Below the pieces are notes generated by a model that ran no database searches, was not told the DNA's origin, and was given only the letters and a program-made list of their open reading frames with translations. From Thiodiazotropha sp050291245 (GTDB lineage: Bacteria > Pseudomonadota > Gammaproteobacteria > Chromatiales > Chromatiaceae): a DNA stretch of 64,000 nt. Of this stretch, positions 9,488 through 18,110 are shown in pieces; the stretch's first letter is position 1, and each line of letters starts with the position of its first letter. The position numbers and the translations under genes are program-made. The DNA lies in the NCBI GenBank assembly GCA_050291245.1, contig JBNKJP010000067.1, positions 62,001-126,000 of the forward strand, read 5' to 3'.

Positions 9488-10929
9488 CAGAAGCGAAAAT
9501 AGATAAACGGGTTATAGGTTGAGGAAGCCACCTTAACCAGGCTCAGTAAAAACAGTGAACAGAGCAAAACCAATCTGGGCAGATCGATAAACAGGGCGGT
9601 TCCAACAACCGCATGCCGTGTTCTCTTTTCGAGCCAATTTTTCAACCCCGGATAGACCGGCATTGCCAACAGAATGGCAATCGGCAACACCAGCAGGGAT
9701 TCATGTGTCACTACCTGCAAAAACTGGAACTCGCTTGTGGCAAAATTCCGCAGGTTGAACATAGCGTATAAATAATCGAGCGCCTGGGTAAGATTGTCGG
9801 CACGAAAGAAAACCCAGCTGAGCATCACAACACTCAATAGATAGAGATGTTGAAGCGGCTTCCACATCCTTTGCAACTGATTTGAAAACCCCGCATGTTC
9901 ACTGGCGAGAAACACCCCATGGAAGAGTCCCCAGACCAGAAAATTCCAACTGGCACCATGCCAGAATCCGGTCAGCATGAAGACCAGAAAAAGATTGGCA
10001 TAGACCCTGAGCGTTGAAACCCGGCTCCCACCCAGGGGGATATAGACATAATCCCGAAACCAGCTGGACAGGGAGATATGCCAACGTTTCCAGAACATTC
10101 GCAGGGAGGTCGCAATATAGGGATAGTTGAAGTTTTCGTGAAACCGGAAACCGAACATGCGGCCCAGCCCGATGGCCATATCGGAATAACCTGAAAAGTC
10201 GAAGTAGATCTGCAGGGTGTAGGCCAGGATTCCCAACCAGGCCAGGGGCAGGGTCAGATCATCCCCGGTTGTGATAAACACCAAATCAGCGATCTCCGCG
10301 AGTGGATTGGCAATCAACACCTTTTTCGCCAGTCCGTAAATAAAGCGCATGGTGCCGCTGGCGAAAAGCTCAATCGAGTGCTGCCGGTCGGTGATCTGTG
10401 CAGAAACGTCATGATAGCGCACGATTGGCCCGGCGATCAGTTGCGGAAACAATGCAATATACAACCCCAGATCAAGCCACCGCTTCTGTGCGGGAACCTC
10501 CCCCCGATACACATCGACCAGGTATGAAATGGCCTGAAATGTAAAAAACGAGATACCCAACGGCAGGTGAATCGATGGAATGCGGATGGACGGAAGGTGA
10601 ATGAAATGCATCGCGATATTGAGGTTATCTACGATAAAGTTGGCATATTTGAAAGAGATCATCAGCAACAGATTGAGTGCAACACCCAATGCCAGATAAC
10701 CGTCACGTTTTCTCTTTAGGCCGTGATGCCGGTCGATTTTCCGGCCGACCAGAAAGTTGACGCTGATCGACAACAGCATCACGAATACATAGAAGACCTC
10801 TCCCCAGGCATAAAAGACCAGACTGGCGATCAGCAACCAGCGATTCTTATACCGGCCGGGCGATAGATAGTAGAGGAACAGAACAACGGGTAGGAATCCA
10901 AACAGGAAAACAGGCGTACTAAAAACCAT
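9487..10929 (-). CDS. algI: AlgI-type MBOAT acyltransferase (acetyl donor for polysaccharide O-acetylation)
   Basis: A 480-residue polytopic membrane protein of the MBOAT family. The family core is visible: KRWHISLSSWFRDYVYIPLG at about 281-300, and the catalytic region GFWHGASWNF followed by WGLFHG (H324 and H337). It moves acetyl groups across the inner membrane to a periplasmic transferase, here the coupled downstream gene. Length and topology agree with AlgI, DltB and PatA-like proteins. With no dlt or alg genes nearby, the substrate cannot be assigned. Its position between a T6SS and a polysaccharide deacetylase suggests a surface-polymer role. Confidence 0.9.
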   Translation of the reverse strand: MVFSTPVFLFGFLPVVLFLYYLSPGRYKNRWLLIASLVFYAWGEVFYVFVMLLSISVNFLVGRKIDRHHGLKRKRDGYLALGVALNLLLMISFKYANFIVDNLNIAMHFIHLPSIRIPSIHLPLGISFFTFQAISYLVDVYRGEVPAQKRWLDLGLYIALFPQLIAGPIVRYHDVSAQITDRQHSIELFASGTMRFIYGLAKKVLIANPLAEIADLVFITTGDDLTLPLAWLGILAYTLQIYFDFSGYSDMAIGLGRMFGFRFHENFNYPYIATSLRMFWKRWHISLSSWFRDYVYIPLGGSRVSTLRVYANLFLVFMLTGFWHGASWNFLVWGLFHGVFLASEHAGFSNQLQRMWKPLQHLYLLSVVMLSWVFFRADNLTQALDYLYAMFNLRNFATSEFQFLQVVTHESLLVLPIAILLAMPVYPGLKNWLEKRTRHAVVGTALFIDLPRLVLLCSLFLLSLVKVASSTYNPFIYFRF

Positions 10930-11350
10930 GAAAAGCCCTGATGCCCGGGGTGCATTTACCCAATTCCTTGATCACGAATAGGCCCTCTACTTTAATGCCC
11001 CGACTATGCCTGAAATGGCATTTAATTGAGTACCAAGGCGTATGAGCTGTCGGCTTGCGCTGCCGGACAGAGTGCAATGTGGACGGATTTTCGATCAGTC
11101 GAGCTGCAACTTCAAGCATTACCCCAGGGAAAAAACCGGCCATACCGGTATACCCCTGCCGAAGGCAAGAAGAATACGAATCCGGTTCCTAAAATTATCG
11201 AAATTACCGCCAATTCTCGCAAAAGAAACAAGACTTTATTTCATATTCATAATGATTGTGTAGAATGATCGTGCACTGCAGATCCAGTGCATTTCCGCGT
11301 AACGGATTGCGCAACGCATATGGCTCATCGAATCATCGGATTTGTGCCCA
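10930..11350. other. 421-bp divergent intergenic region between algI and the tauE-like gene
   Basis: No convincing coding region or RNA gene is seen; the short frames here lack start context and codon character. It must hold the promoters of algI (-) and the TauE-type gene (+). The stretch 11215-11270 is AT-rich and has a possible -10 hexamer TAGAAT at 11261-11266. A perfect inverted repeat follows at 11272-11291. Confidence 0.5.
11272..11291. promoter_or_regulatory. Perfect 7-bp inverted repeat upstream of the tauE-like gene
   Basis: TGCACTG (11272-11278), six bases, CAGTGCA (11285-11291). It lies about 60 bp before the ATG and just after a TAGAAT -10-like hexamer, a typical place for a repressor site or a leader hairpin. 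No known operator was matched. Confidence 0.4.
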
Positions 11351-12085
11351 ATGCTTGAGACGCTTTCAACAAATGCTCTGATTATGGCAGGCGGAATCAT
11401 TGGATCCGCATACATCATCAGGGGTATCGCCGGTTTCGGTTCAGGTCTGATCGCGATACCCCTGCTCGCCCTGATCATGCCCTTGAGCACCGCGGTGCCG
11501 CTGATCGTGCTGCTGGATTATATTGCCTCGGCCAGTCAGGGCCTGTCTAATCGAAAGGCCATCCAATGGAAGGATCTTCTGCCCCTTCTCCCCTTCTCCC
11601 TGCTGGGAGTGTGTCTGGCACTGTTCCTGTTTCAATCGTTGGAGATGCAGCTGCTGATACACGGACTTGGCATTTTTCTGTTGCTGTTCGCGATCTACTC
11701 TCTGCTCGCGTTTACCCCAAAATTCCGACCCTCTGTCCTGTGGGCCATCCCCGGCGGTATACTGGGCGGGATGATCGGCACCCTGTTCGGCACTGGCGGT
11801 CCCTTTTATGTGATCTACCTGAAACTGCTTGGGCTGCAGAAAAACTCATTTCGGGCAACTTTCGCAACGATCTTCCTGATCGATGGATTCGGGCGCATTT
11901 CAGGATACCTGATAACGGGTTATATCGATCTCAATCAGACGCTGTTAACGGCCTTAGCCCTTCCTGTGATGGCGATCGGTATGTATCTCGGAGGACAGAT
12001 CCACACCACTCTCTCACAACAGGTGTTTCAGCGTGGAATCAGCATTCTGTTGATCTTCAGCAGTCTGTCACTGTTATGTAAATAA
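11351..12085 (+). CDS. TauE/SafE family membrane transporter (anion exporter)
   Basis: A 244-residue polytopic protein with about eight hydrophobic helices and the family's two half repeats: GIAGFGSGLIAIPLLAL near residues 23-40 and GGMIGTLFGTGGPFYVIYL in the middle. TauE/SafE proteins export sulfite, sulfoacetate or related organosulfur anions. A sulfite-related role would suit a sulfur-oxidising host, but nothing here fixes the substrate. I chose ATG 11351; a TTG nine bases earlier is possible but would leave no room for a ribosome-binding site. It converges with the next gene, with a 17-bp gap. Confidence 0.82.
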   Translation: MLETLSTNALIMAGGIIGSAYIIRGIAGFGSGLIAIPLLALIMPLSTAVPLIVLLDYIASASQGLSNRKAIQWKDLLPLLPFSLLGVCLALFLFQSLEMQLLIHGLGIFLLLFAIYSLLAFTPKFRPSVLWAIPGGILGGMIGTLFGTGGPFYVIYLKLLGLQKNSFRATFATIFLIDGFGRISGYLITGYIDLNQTLLTALALPVMAIGMYLGGQIHTTLSQQVFQRGISILLIFSSLSLLCK

Positions 12086-12102
12086 TCCCCATCTAAGACC
12101 GA

Positions 12103-12870
12103 TCATTGGAACGTATTAACCAATGAGCCAATCCCACCAATGTATACCTCAACGGTGCACCCGGGATTCATGGGTCCCGCGCCCAGGGAGGTTCCGCAGG
12201 CAATCACATCCCCGGTATACAGGGTCATATCATGAGACAGGCGGCTGACGATCTGATGGGGGAGAAAAAACATGTCATCTACAGGATAGTTCTGCATTTC
12301 CACCCCGTCGACCAGGGTCTGTACCACCAGTGACGAGGCATTCAAGCCGGTGGCGACGACCGGTCCTATCGCGCCAAAGGTGTCAAAACTCTTGGCTCGG
12401 GTCCATTGCACAAAGGCCGGATCCTCACGCATCAGCCCTCGTGCCGTGACATCATTGACGCAAGTGTAGCCAAAGATATGGCGTTCGGCCTGATCCTCCG
12501 ACACCTGACAACACTCCCTGCCGATGACGATCCCGAGTTCGCCTTCAAAGACTACCGGGCCGGAATAGGAACTCGGCTGCTGTATCTGGCCGCCGCTGGG
12601 TAAAAACGAACCATTGGCCTTCATGAAATAGAGTGGATGAGTCGGCTTTGTCCAACCTTCGAGCTCCGCCCGGCTGTGAAAGTTGTTCCACAGACCGATC
12701 AATTTTCCCGGTTTTGTGGGTATCAGGATCCTCACATCTGTCAGCGGTAGTAAGTCACCGGTCGGTATCGGGTCCTCAAACATATCACCCTCATAGATCG
12801 CGACATGATCGTTTCTCACCACCCCGAACTTTTCGCATCCTAAATATTCGAACCGGACCCAATGTGACAT
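12103..12870 (-). CDS. Fumarylacetoacetate hydrolase (FAH) family protein
   Basis: A 255-residue FAH-fold enzyme. The metal-binding acidic residues are seen in FEGELGIVIGRE near 108-119 and the family segment GYTCVNDVTAR near 134-144. It also has the KSFDTFGAIGPVV segment near 159-171 and a C-terminal GDVIACGTSLGAGPM loop. Members cleave or hydrate acylpyruvates and 2-keto acids, or decarboxylate oxaloacetate. The closest types are acylpyruvases and 2-keto-4-pentenoate hydratase-like enzymes. No aromatic degradation genes are nearby, so the substrate is open. It may be the last gene of the minus-strand run starting at the kinase, 11 bp after the TPR lipoprotein gene. Confidence 0.85.
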   Translation of the reverse strand: MSHWVRFEYLGCEKFGVVRNDHVAIYEGDMFEDPIPTGDLLPLTDVRILIPTKPGKLIGLWNNFHSRAELEGWTKPTHPLYFMKANGSFLPSGGQIQQPSSYSGPVVFEGELGIVIGRECCQVSEDQAERHIFGYTCVNDVTARGLMREDPAFVQWTRAKSFDTFGAIGPVVATGLNASSLVVQTLVDGVEMQNYPVDDMFFLPHQIVSRLSHDMTLYTGDVIACGTSLGAGPMNPGCTVEVYIGGIGSLVNTFQ

Positions 12871-12881
12871 TGAGCTTCTCC

Positions 12882-13898
12882 CTAGGGATTCACAGAATTC
12901 TGGATGCGCAGTTGAATTTTTTTATCCAGAGGATTGAACTTCAACGCCGCCTGCCATAAGGCCACTGCGTCGTCGCGATTCTCACGCGCACGCTGAACCC
13001 CCTCAAGATAGAGGGTTTTCGCATAGGTTTTGCGTTGTTTGCTGAGCTTGGACAGTGCTTTCTTATCCCCCTTTACACTGTTTTCAGCCTGTTGCAACTC
13101 GTTCAGCGTCTGGACATAGTCCTGTCGACCAAAGGCCTGTTGCGCCTTTGACAGACGCAGATTAAACAGCATAGTCCGCAACTCGTTATCCTGCGGGTAC
13201 TTTGTGACATGGGCTTCCAACTCTTTGATGAAGTCAGAGGCCTTGCGAGCACGATCATCGGCCTGAAGTATCGACTGGCGCGAATAGGCATAACCCTCAT
13301 CACGTAATTCCTGTTCCTCATGGGCTTTGCGGCTTTTACGTGGGCGATCGGGGTATTTCACTTGCAACCGCTGTCGTGCCTGGCGCTCATCCATGCCCCT
13401 CAAGGCTTCGAGCGCCTGATGGTTCGCCGGATCCAGGCCGAGAAGATCGAGATAAAGATTTTGTGCTTTTTGGAGATGCCCTTTTTGCATCGCCTTTTTC
13501 GCTGACGCCGCCAATCGGTGGGTTTTTTTCCGGATCGCCCGGTCGAGCCGCTCGATATGCCGGGTAATTTCACGATCATTTTCCGATAAGGTGTGAGCGA
13601 CACGGTACCCATATCGTGCCCGCTGTAAATCCCCGGCCTGCTCATTGTGTTCCGCCAAAGCGATCCAGTAGCCGGTAGTGGCCGTATCTCCGGAGACAGC
13701 ACGATGCGACATATCGGAGGCACATCCCGCAATCATGACAAGACTGATCAAATAGCTGCCCTTCAGCAGCCTGCGAGCGAACCCCCTTTGAACCTGACGT
13801 AAAGTGGTTGCGATTGAGCAGCCGGATACGTAACTGTCGGAGATGGTAAACAGTCGTATCGATACGTCGAAGCGGGTAAGGTTCGTAATTACTTTCAC
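12882..13898 (-). CDS. TPR-type lipoprotein of unknown function
   Basis: A 338-residue frame whose lipobox (VMIAGC, Cys59) is preceded by a signal-like helix but also by about 40 extra residues, so the annotated ATG may be too far upstream. An AAAGGGGG tract lies inside this extension, yet no ATG, GTG or TTG follows at good distance. After the Cys come repeated basic helical hairpins of TPR type (for example GDLQRARYGYRVAHTLSENDRE, KGHLQKAQNLYLDLLGLDPANHQAL, QDYVQTLNELQQAENSVKGDKKALSKL). It lies 50 bp downstream of the deacetylase lipoprotein and probably shares its transcript. An assembly or scaffold role at the outer membrane is inferred. Confidence 0.7.
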   Translation of the reverse strand: MKVITNLTRFDVSIRLFTISDSYVSGCSIATTLRQVQRGFARRLLKGSYLISLVMIAGCASDMSHRAVSGDTATTGYWIALAEHNEQAGDLQRARYGYRVAHTLSENDREITRHIERLDRAIRKKTHRLAASAKKAMQKGHLQKAQNLYLDLLGLDPANHQALEALRGMDERQARQRLQVKYPDRPRKSRKAHEEQELRDEGYAYSRQSILQADDRARKASDFIKELEAHVTKYPQDNELRTMLFNLRLSKAQQAFGRQDYVQTLNELQQAENSVKGDKKALSKLSKQRKTYAKTLYLEGVQRARENRDDAVALWQAALKFNPLDKKIQLRIQNSVNP

Positions 13899-13948
13899 GG
13901 CCTGACTATGATTCTTTTCCGTTCTGGGTGGCGGCAGACAAACCCGGT

Positions 13949-14944
13949 TTATTTGTCCCGACGCGCCTGATAGGTTTCAAGTCGGCGAACAAAGGCATCC
14001 AGGTCCCTATCTCCATAGATCATGCTGCGATGCAGCGTGTAGGGATAGGTAAAGGCGGCATTGGATTCCGATTCGACGGTCAGTCCCATTACGACACCAC
14101 GTTGCTTGAGAATATCAATAACCTTGTCATTGGTGGCGCCAAAAGGATAGGCATAGTAATGAGGGGTGGCTCCGAGTTTCTGACTGATCGTCTCAATCGG
14201 CGCCTCGACCTCATGGTCAACTCTGTGAAGATATTGCCGCCTGGATTCGTCCGAGTTTCGCCGGGTCAGGTTCGCATGGCTCTTCGAATGGGGCTGTACG
14301 CTGATCAAACCGCTTCGTTTCATGGTGCGGAGTTCCCGGGTCGTCAGTCCACCTCGATTCATGTAGTCCGTATAGAGGAAAATGGTCGCGGGAAACTGGA
14401 ACTCCTTGAGGATGGGGAATGCCACCTTATAGATAGAACGGTGACCGTCATCGATGGTCAACACGAGCGACCGTTTGGGGATGGCCTTTTCCCCTCTGAG
14501 AAAGCCCAACAGATCATCCAATGGAATCACCCGATAGCCGTTGGATACAAGATACTGCATCTGTTCTCGAAACTGGCTGGCGGAGACCTCGAGCTTGCCA
14601 CCGCGACCGCCAAATCGATGGTAGCAGAGTATTGGTACAGTTTGATATCCGGCGGGATCGATTCCGGTAGGATTGAAGTCTTTCAGAGGTATTACCACAT
14701 GCCCGCCAGGCACCAGGTCCTGCTCACGGTTCGCATCCTCGATCACCCAGTATTTCGCCTCACTGCCGAGATAGCGTTGCGCCAGTTTTTTGGTGGATTC
14801 CCGACCCATTTGCACGATTACAAAGGTGTCATCACGGGCGATGACACGGCTTTGCCGGTCGAAGGGGCCAGTTGCACATCCCGCCAGCATCAAGACCCAT
14901 GACAGGAGCAGCAGAGTGATCGATGGTTTCATCATGGCAGGCAT
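13949..14944 (-). CDS. Polysaccharide deacetylase-family lipoprotein with LysM-like N-terminal domain
   Basis: A 331-residue predicted lipoprotein (lipobox LMLAGC, Cys23). Residues about 40-90 look like a degenerate LysM module (STKKLAQRYLG, then LVPGGHVVIPL). Residues 100-325 are a carbohydrate esterase 4 domain: TIDDGH with D165 and D166, the metal-binding His pair in HSKSH (H219, H223), and AYPFGA near 265. PgaB-like and chitooligosaccharide-like deacetylases share these motifs. It should act in the periplasm on an N-acetylated glycan or peptidoglycan. It sits 39 bp after the Ser/Thr kinase gene in the same direction, which suggests shared control. Confidence 0.82.
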   Translation of the reverse strand: MPAMMKPSITLLLLSWVLMLAGCATGPFDRQSRVIARDDTFVIVQMGRESTKKLAQRYLGSEAKYWVIEDANREQDLVPGGHVVIPLKDFNPTGIDPAGYQTVPILCYHRFGGRGGKLEVSASQFREQMQYLVSNGYRVIPLDDLLGFLRGEKAIPKRSLVLTIDDGHRSIYKVAFPILKEFQFPATIFLYTDYMNRGGLTTRELRTMKRSGLISVQPHSKSHANLTRRNSDESRRQYLHRVDHEVEAPIETISQKLGATPHYYAYPFGATNDKVIDILKQRGVVMGLTVESESNAAFTYPYTLHRSMIYGDRDLDAFVRRLETYQARRDK

Positions 14945-14983
14945 ATCATGGGGGCGGTGTGGATTTAACGACTCGCGGCGTCA

Positions 14984-16771
14984 TCAACGCTTGATGATGC
15001 GGGTCGCATCGTCGATATTCTCCTCCTCATCCTGAAAACCGCTCCTGAAGGACTCCCTGTCAGGCTGAGATTGTTCAGACACCGGTGCGACCCGGGTCTC
15101 GTCGCCATCCTCCCGCGACGGCTCTGGAATCGGGGGCAGGGAAGCATCGGGTATGGGGCGCGGCGTGATCGATAATGACTGTTCCACCTTCTGCAGGCCA
15201 TCCGCCATTCGGTTGTATTCGGTGAACAGGAGACCCAACTCATCGTTGCGCTCCTCACGTATTCGATAGCCATAGTTCCCATGATGCACATGGATGATCG
15301 CCTTGCGCAGGATTCTCATCGGTAGTGTAATGCCGGTTGCCAGCAGATAGGCAACGATGACGACTGTCATCACCACCGCCAGCAGCAAGGCCAGCATGGT
15401 ATAGAAGGTCAGGTCCGCAGCCGCGATCAACGGTGTCTGGGACATACCCAGTTGGACACCACCGATTATCTTGTTCTGGAAGAGTATGGGAGCCTGAAAG
15501 TCGAAAACCCGTTCCCCATTCCATTCTCCTTCGGAAATCTGCACACCCTCACCACCTCTGAGTATCTGCATCGAGTCCTGCGGCTGGCGAACCTTCGAAA
15601 CCTCGTTTTCCAGGGTGCTGGCCCGGACAATCTGCTTGAAATCGAAGATCCTCAGGTAGCTGATCTGCTGGCGTTCCTTGATCTCCTGAACAAAGGTTTC
15701 GACCGCAACCCAGTCCTGAATCAGGATCGCCTCAGCGCTTTCGATTGCCATGAACTCGGCCAGCGAGCCACCGGAATCGAGGGTCAATTCCGTCATGGTG
15801 TCGACCTGCTTCTGATACACGAGATAGGAACCAAGGATCATCGCCAGTGAAACCACGGAAGCCATAATGGCTGTCCATTTGATACGCAACGGAAGGATCT
15901 TCGTCTCGTTGCTGTGTTGTCGTTTTTCATCGATCTCCCGTACCACTCGTCGCAGGGCGATGGCCAGTTCCTTACCGGTTTGAAAGCGCTGATCGGGTTT
16001 TTTGCTGAGCAACTTCTCGACAATATGCTTCAGGCTCTGAGGAACATCCTTGTTTTTCGCATCGATGGGGGGCGGATCTTCCTGCACGATCTTCATCAGC
16101 AGGGAGGTGAAGGTCTCCGATACGAACGGCCGCTCACCGGTGATCAGTTGATAGAGAATCACGCCGAGGGAAAACAGATCGGAACGTCCATCCGCAGGCA
16201 ATCCTTCCACCTGCTCTGGCGACATATATTGGGGGGTCCCCAGTACAGCGCCCAACATGGTGTGATGTTCTTTGTTGGGTGCTTCCATCCGAGCGATGCC
16301 GAAATCGGTGATGCGTATCGTGTGTTCGTCTCCGGGGGAGATGATGTTGCCGGGTTTGACATCACGGTGAACGATGCCATGGGCATGGGAATAGTCCAGC
16401 GCTTCCGCCAATTGAATACCATAGATCACCACCTCTCGGAGCGAGACCTCGGTTTTATCCACCATCATCTGCTCAAGGGTGCGCCCCTCAAGAAACTCCA
16501 TGGCGATATAGGGCCCTTGTTCAACCTCACCGACGTCGAAAATGGTGACGATGTTGGGGTGTGTGAGTTTACCCGCGGCCTTGGCCTCTTGCAGAAACCG
16601 GTAGCGGTACTCCGAATCCGCGGCAAGCTCTCCCCTGAGTATTTTGATGGCCAGGATACGGTTTATCTCGGGATCGAAAGCCTTATAGACAATCGACATG
16701 GCACCTTCACCTACCTCCTCAAGGAGTTGGAACCTGCCAATCGACTCCGGCATCGGTTTCTGACTGTTCAA
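14984..16771 (-). CDS. Transmembrane Ser/Thr protein kinase with periplasmic sensor and HAMP domain
   Basis: A 595-residue Hanks-type kinase. Kinase domain 11-275: glycine loop GEGAMS (21-26), K43, HRDVKPGN (135-142), DFG (156-158), MSPEQ (183-187). TM1 is at 299-319, a periplasmic region of about 130 residues resembling a Cache-type sensor at 320-450, TM2 at 454-480, a HAMP-like segment at 480-530, then an acidic Pro-rich tail. The tail ends with two acidic Thr-Arg-Val/Ile sites (T559, T590), possible autophosphorylation and FHA-docking points. The start is taken as TTG 16771 because GGAGAGG lies five bases upstream; a GTG at 16816 is the alternative. No vWA domain is seen, unlike Pseudomonas PpkA. 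Confidence 0.85.
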   Translation of the reverse strand: MNSQKPMPESIGRFQLLEEVGEGAMSIVYKAFDPEINRILAIKILRGELAADSEYRYRFLQEAKAAGKLTHPNIVTIFDVGEVEQGPYIAMEFLEGRTLEQMMVDKTEVSLREVVIYGIQLAEALDYSHAHGIVHRDVKPGNIISPGDEHTIRITDFGIARMEAPNKEHHTMLGAVLGTPQYMSPEQVEGLPADGRSDLFSLGVILYQLITGERPFVSETFTSLLMKIVQEDPPPIDAKNKDVPQSLKHIVEKLLSKKPDQRFQTGKELAIALRRVVREIDEKRQHSNETKILPLRIKWTAIMASVVSLAMILGSYLVYQKQVDTMTELTLDSGGSLAEFMAIESAEAILIQDWVAVETFVQEIKERQQISYLRIFDFKQIVRASTLENEVSKVRQPQDSMQILRGGEGVQISEGEWNGERVFDFQAPILFQNKIIGGVQLGMSQTPLIAAADLTFYTMLALLLAVVMTVVIVAYLLATGITLPMRILRKAIIHVHHGNYGYRIREERNDELGLLFTEYNRMADGLQKVEQSLSITPRPIPDASLPPIPEPSREDGDETRVAPVSEQSQPDRESFRSGFQDEEENIDDATRIIKR

Positions 16772-17067
16772 ATTAACCTCTCCCGCCACTGCGCAAAACA
16801 ACGTGGGCACTTCCACAGGTCATTGTTGTGATCCTTGGGTCTGATCAGAAAGATCGTATCACGCCAACCGTGCAGCATCAGACTACTCCATACACTGCAT
16901 GCCGTTCGCATCCCATGACAGGACCCCGTCGTAATCACCCTGCGTCCCTACACCACACTATTGTAGCAAACCCGAAGATAAAAACTTATTGACGTCAACC
17001 CATTATATCGATTAGTTTTTATTGTACTCCGGGTTTCTTTTGGCGAGTTCACACAAGCGATACGGAC
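16772..17067. other. Divergent intergenic region upstream of the kinase operon
   Basis: No coding signal was found in this 296-bp stretch. It separates two divergent transcription units and should hold both promoters. The part from 16970 to 17030 is clearly AT-rich, with TTGACG at 16989-16994, but no -10 box is found at proper spacing. Confidence 0.4.
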
Positions 17068-17859
17068 ATGACACAGACATTCGACATCCCGCGCCTCATC
17101 GAGCTACGTAAACTCACCCGGTCGATTTCTGACAGTCTTCAATCCCAGCTCAAGACCTATCTTTCGACACTGGCCCCCCTGTTCTCTCCCATACCCCAGT
17201 TGGGGGAACATGTGCGCGGAGGACCGAAATCATTAGTCAAAGGCGCGGAAAAAAACTTCCAGGAGCTCAGGAACCACTATCACGCGATTGTTCGCCAGGC
17301 GCCATTTTCCCTGGACACGGAACTGAGCTCTCCACTCGATGTGTTCGCCGCAACCCCGGCACTGACTCCGGTCGAATATACCTACACGGCGGATCAAGAT
17401 GGGCGAACAACACAGCTGCGGGTGACCTCACCCCTGAAATGGGTACTCTCCTATCCGGAAACACAACCGAAGAAACTGTTGGAACTACTCAAAGGCAACA
17501 GAAGCCAAGTGAGAGAAGAGTTGTCCCATGCGCTTTTGCAATGCATGACACTGAACCTGGTGCTTGAAAAACAACCCGGTCTCTCGGCACTCCTCAGCGA
17601 TTTGCGATTCAGCATCGAAACCACTCAGGTCGACGGGTTGGGCTCACTTCCGGTCATCCTGGTATCCTGCCCCATCGCAACATTGCTACCTCCGGATGAC
17701 ATTATCGTCCAGAGTACCGAGATCTCCGGCATTCCCTCCTTCGAGGAGGTCATCGATATCGAGGACATTCGTAATCTGTCCGATCCCCTCAGAGAGCGAA
17801 TCCTGGACATCACCCGGGAGACCTCACCAGCTATCCAACAGGAGATCGCTGCAGGTTGA
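17068..17859 (+). CDS. Conserved-looking hypothetical protein, function not recognised
   Basis: A 263-residue soluble protein with no signal peptide, membrane helix or Cys cluster. The composition and codon use look genuine. The N-terminal 90 residues are predicted helical and basic (LIELRKLTRSISDSLQSQL). The middle contains a beta-rich stretch around VEYTYTADQDGRTTQLRVTS, and the C-terminal third is rich in Ile, Asp and Glu (FEEVIDIEDIRNLSDPLRER). I know no matching family. It is divergent from the kinase operon and is followed by a 250-bp gap before tpx, so it is probably transcribed alone. A part in the kinase or T6SS module is possible from position only. Confidence 0.7.
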   Translation: MTQTFDIPRLIELRKLTRSISDSLQSQLKTYLSTLAPLFSPIPQLGEHVRGGPKSLVKGAEKNFQELRNHYHAIVRQAPFSLDTELSSPLDVFAATPALTPVEYTYTADQDGRTTQLRVTSPLKWVLSYPETQPKKLLELLKGNRSQVREELSHALLQCMTLNLVLEKQPGLSALLSDLRFSIETTQVDGLGSLPVILVSCPIATLLPPDDIIVQSTEISGIPSFEEVIDIEDIRNLSDPLRERILDITRETSPAIQQEIAAG

Positions 17860-18110
17860 GTGGCTTCAATCCAATAGCGACTATTAAGAAAAACAAGGTT
17901 TTACTCACACCCGCTTGCCCTTAAACTCTTACCGCACGAGTCCCGTTCCATGCCGTCAGTCCATGCTGGCAAATGATTGTAATCTGTCTCTATCGACTAT
18001 CAGTCTCACCAGTAGGACGATAACCGCACATACTAGGGTACCGATTTTCTGAAAACCAAAACGGCGTTTACATCAAAAAACCAAGATTCAACCACAATGA
18101 GGAGAGATTC

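Noticed and set aside
16989..17017. TTGACG as a -35 promoter element
   Set aside because: The AT-rich TATATC is only 9 bases away and the hexamer at correct spacing is a poor -10 match.
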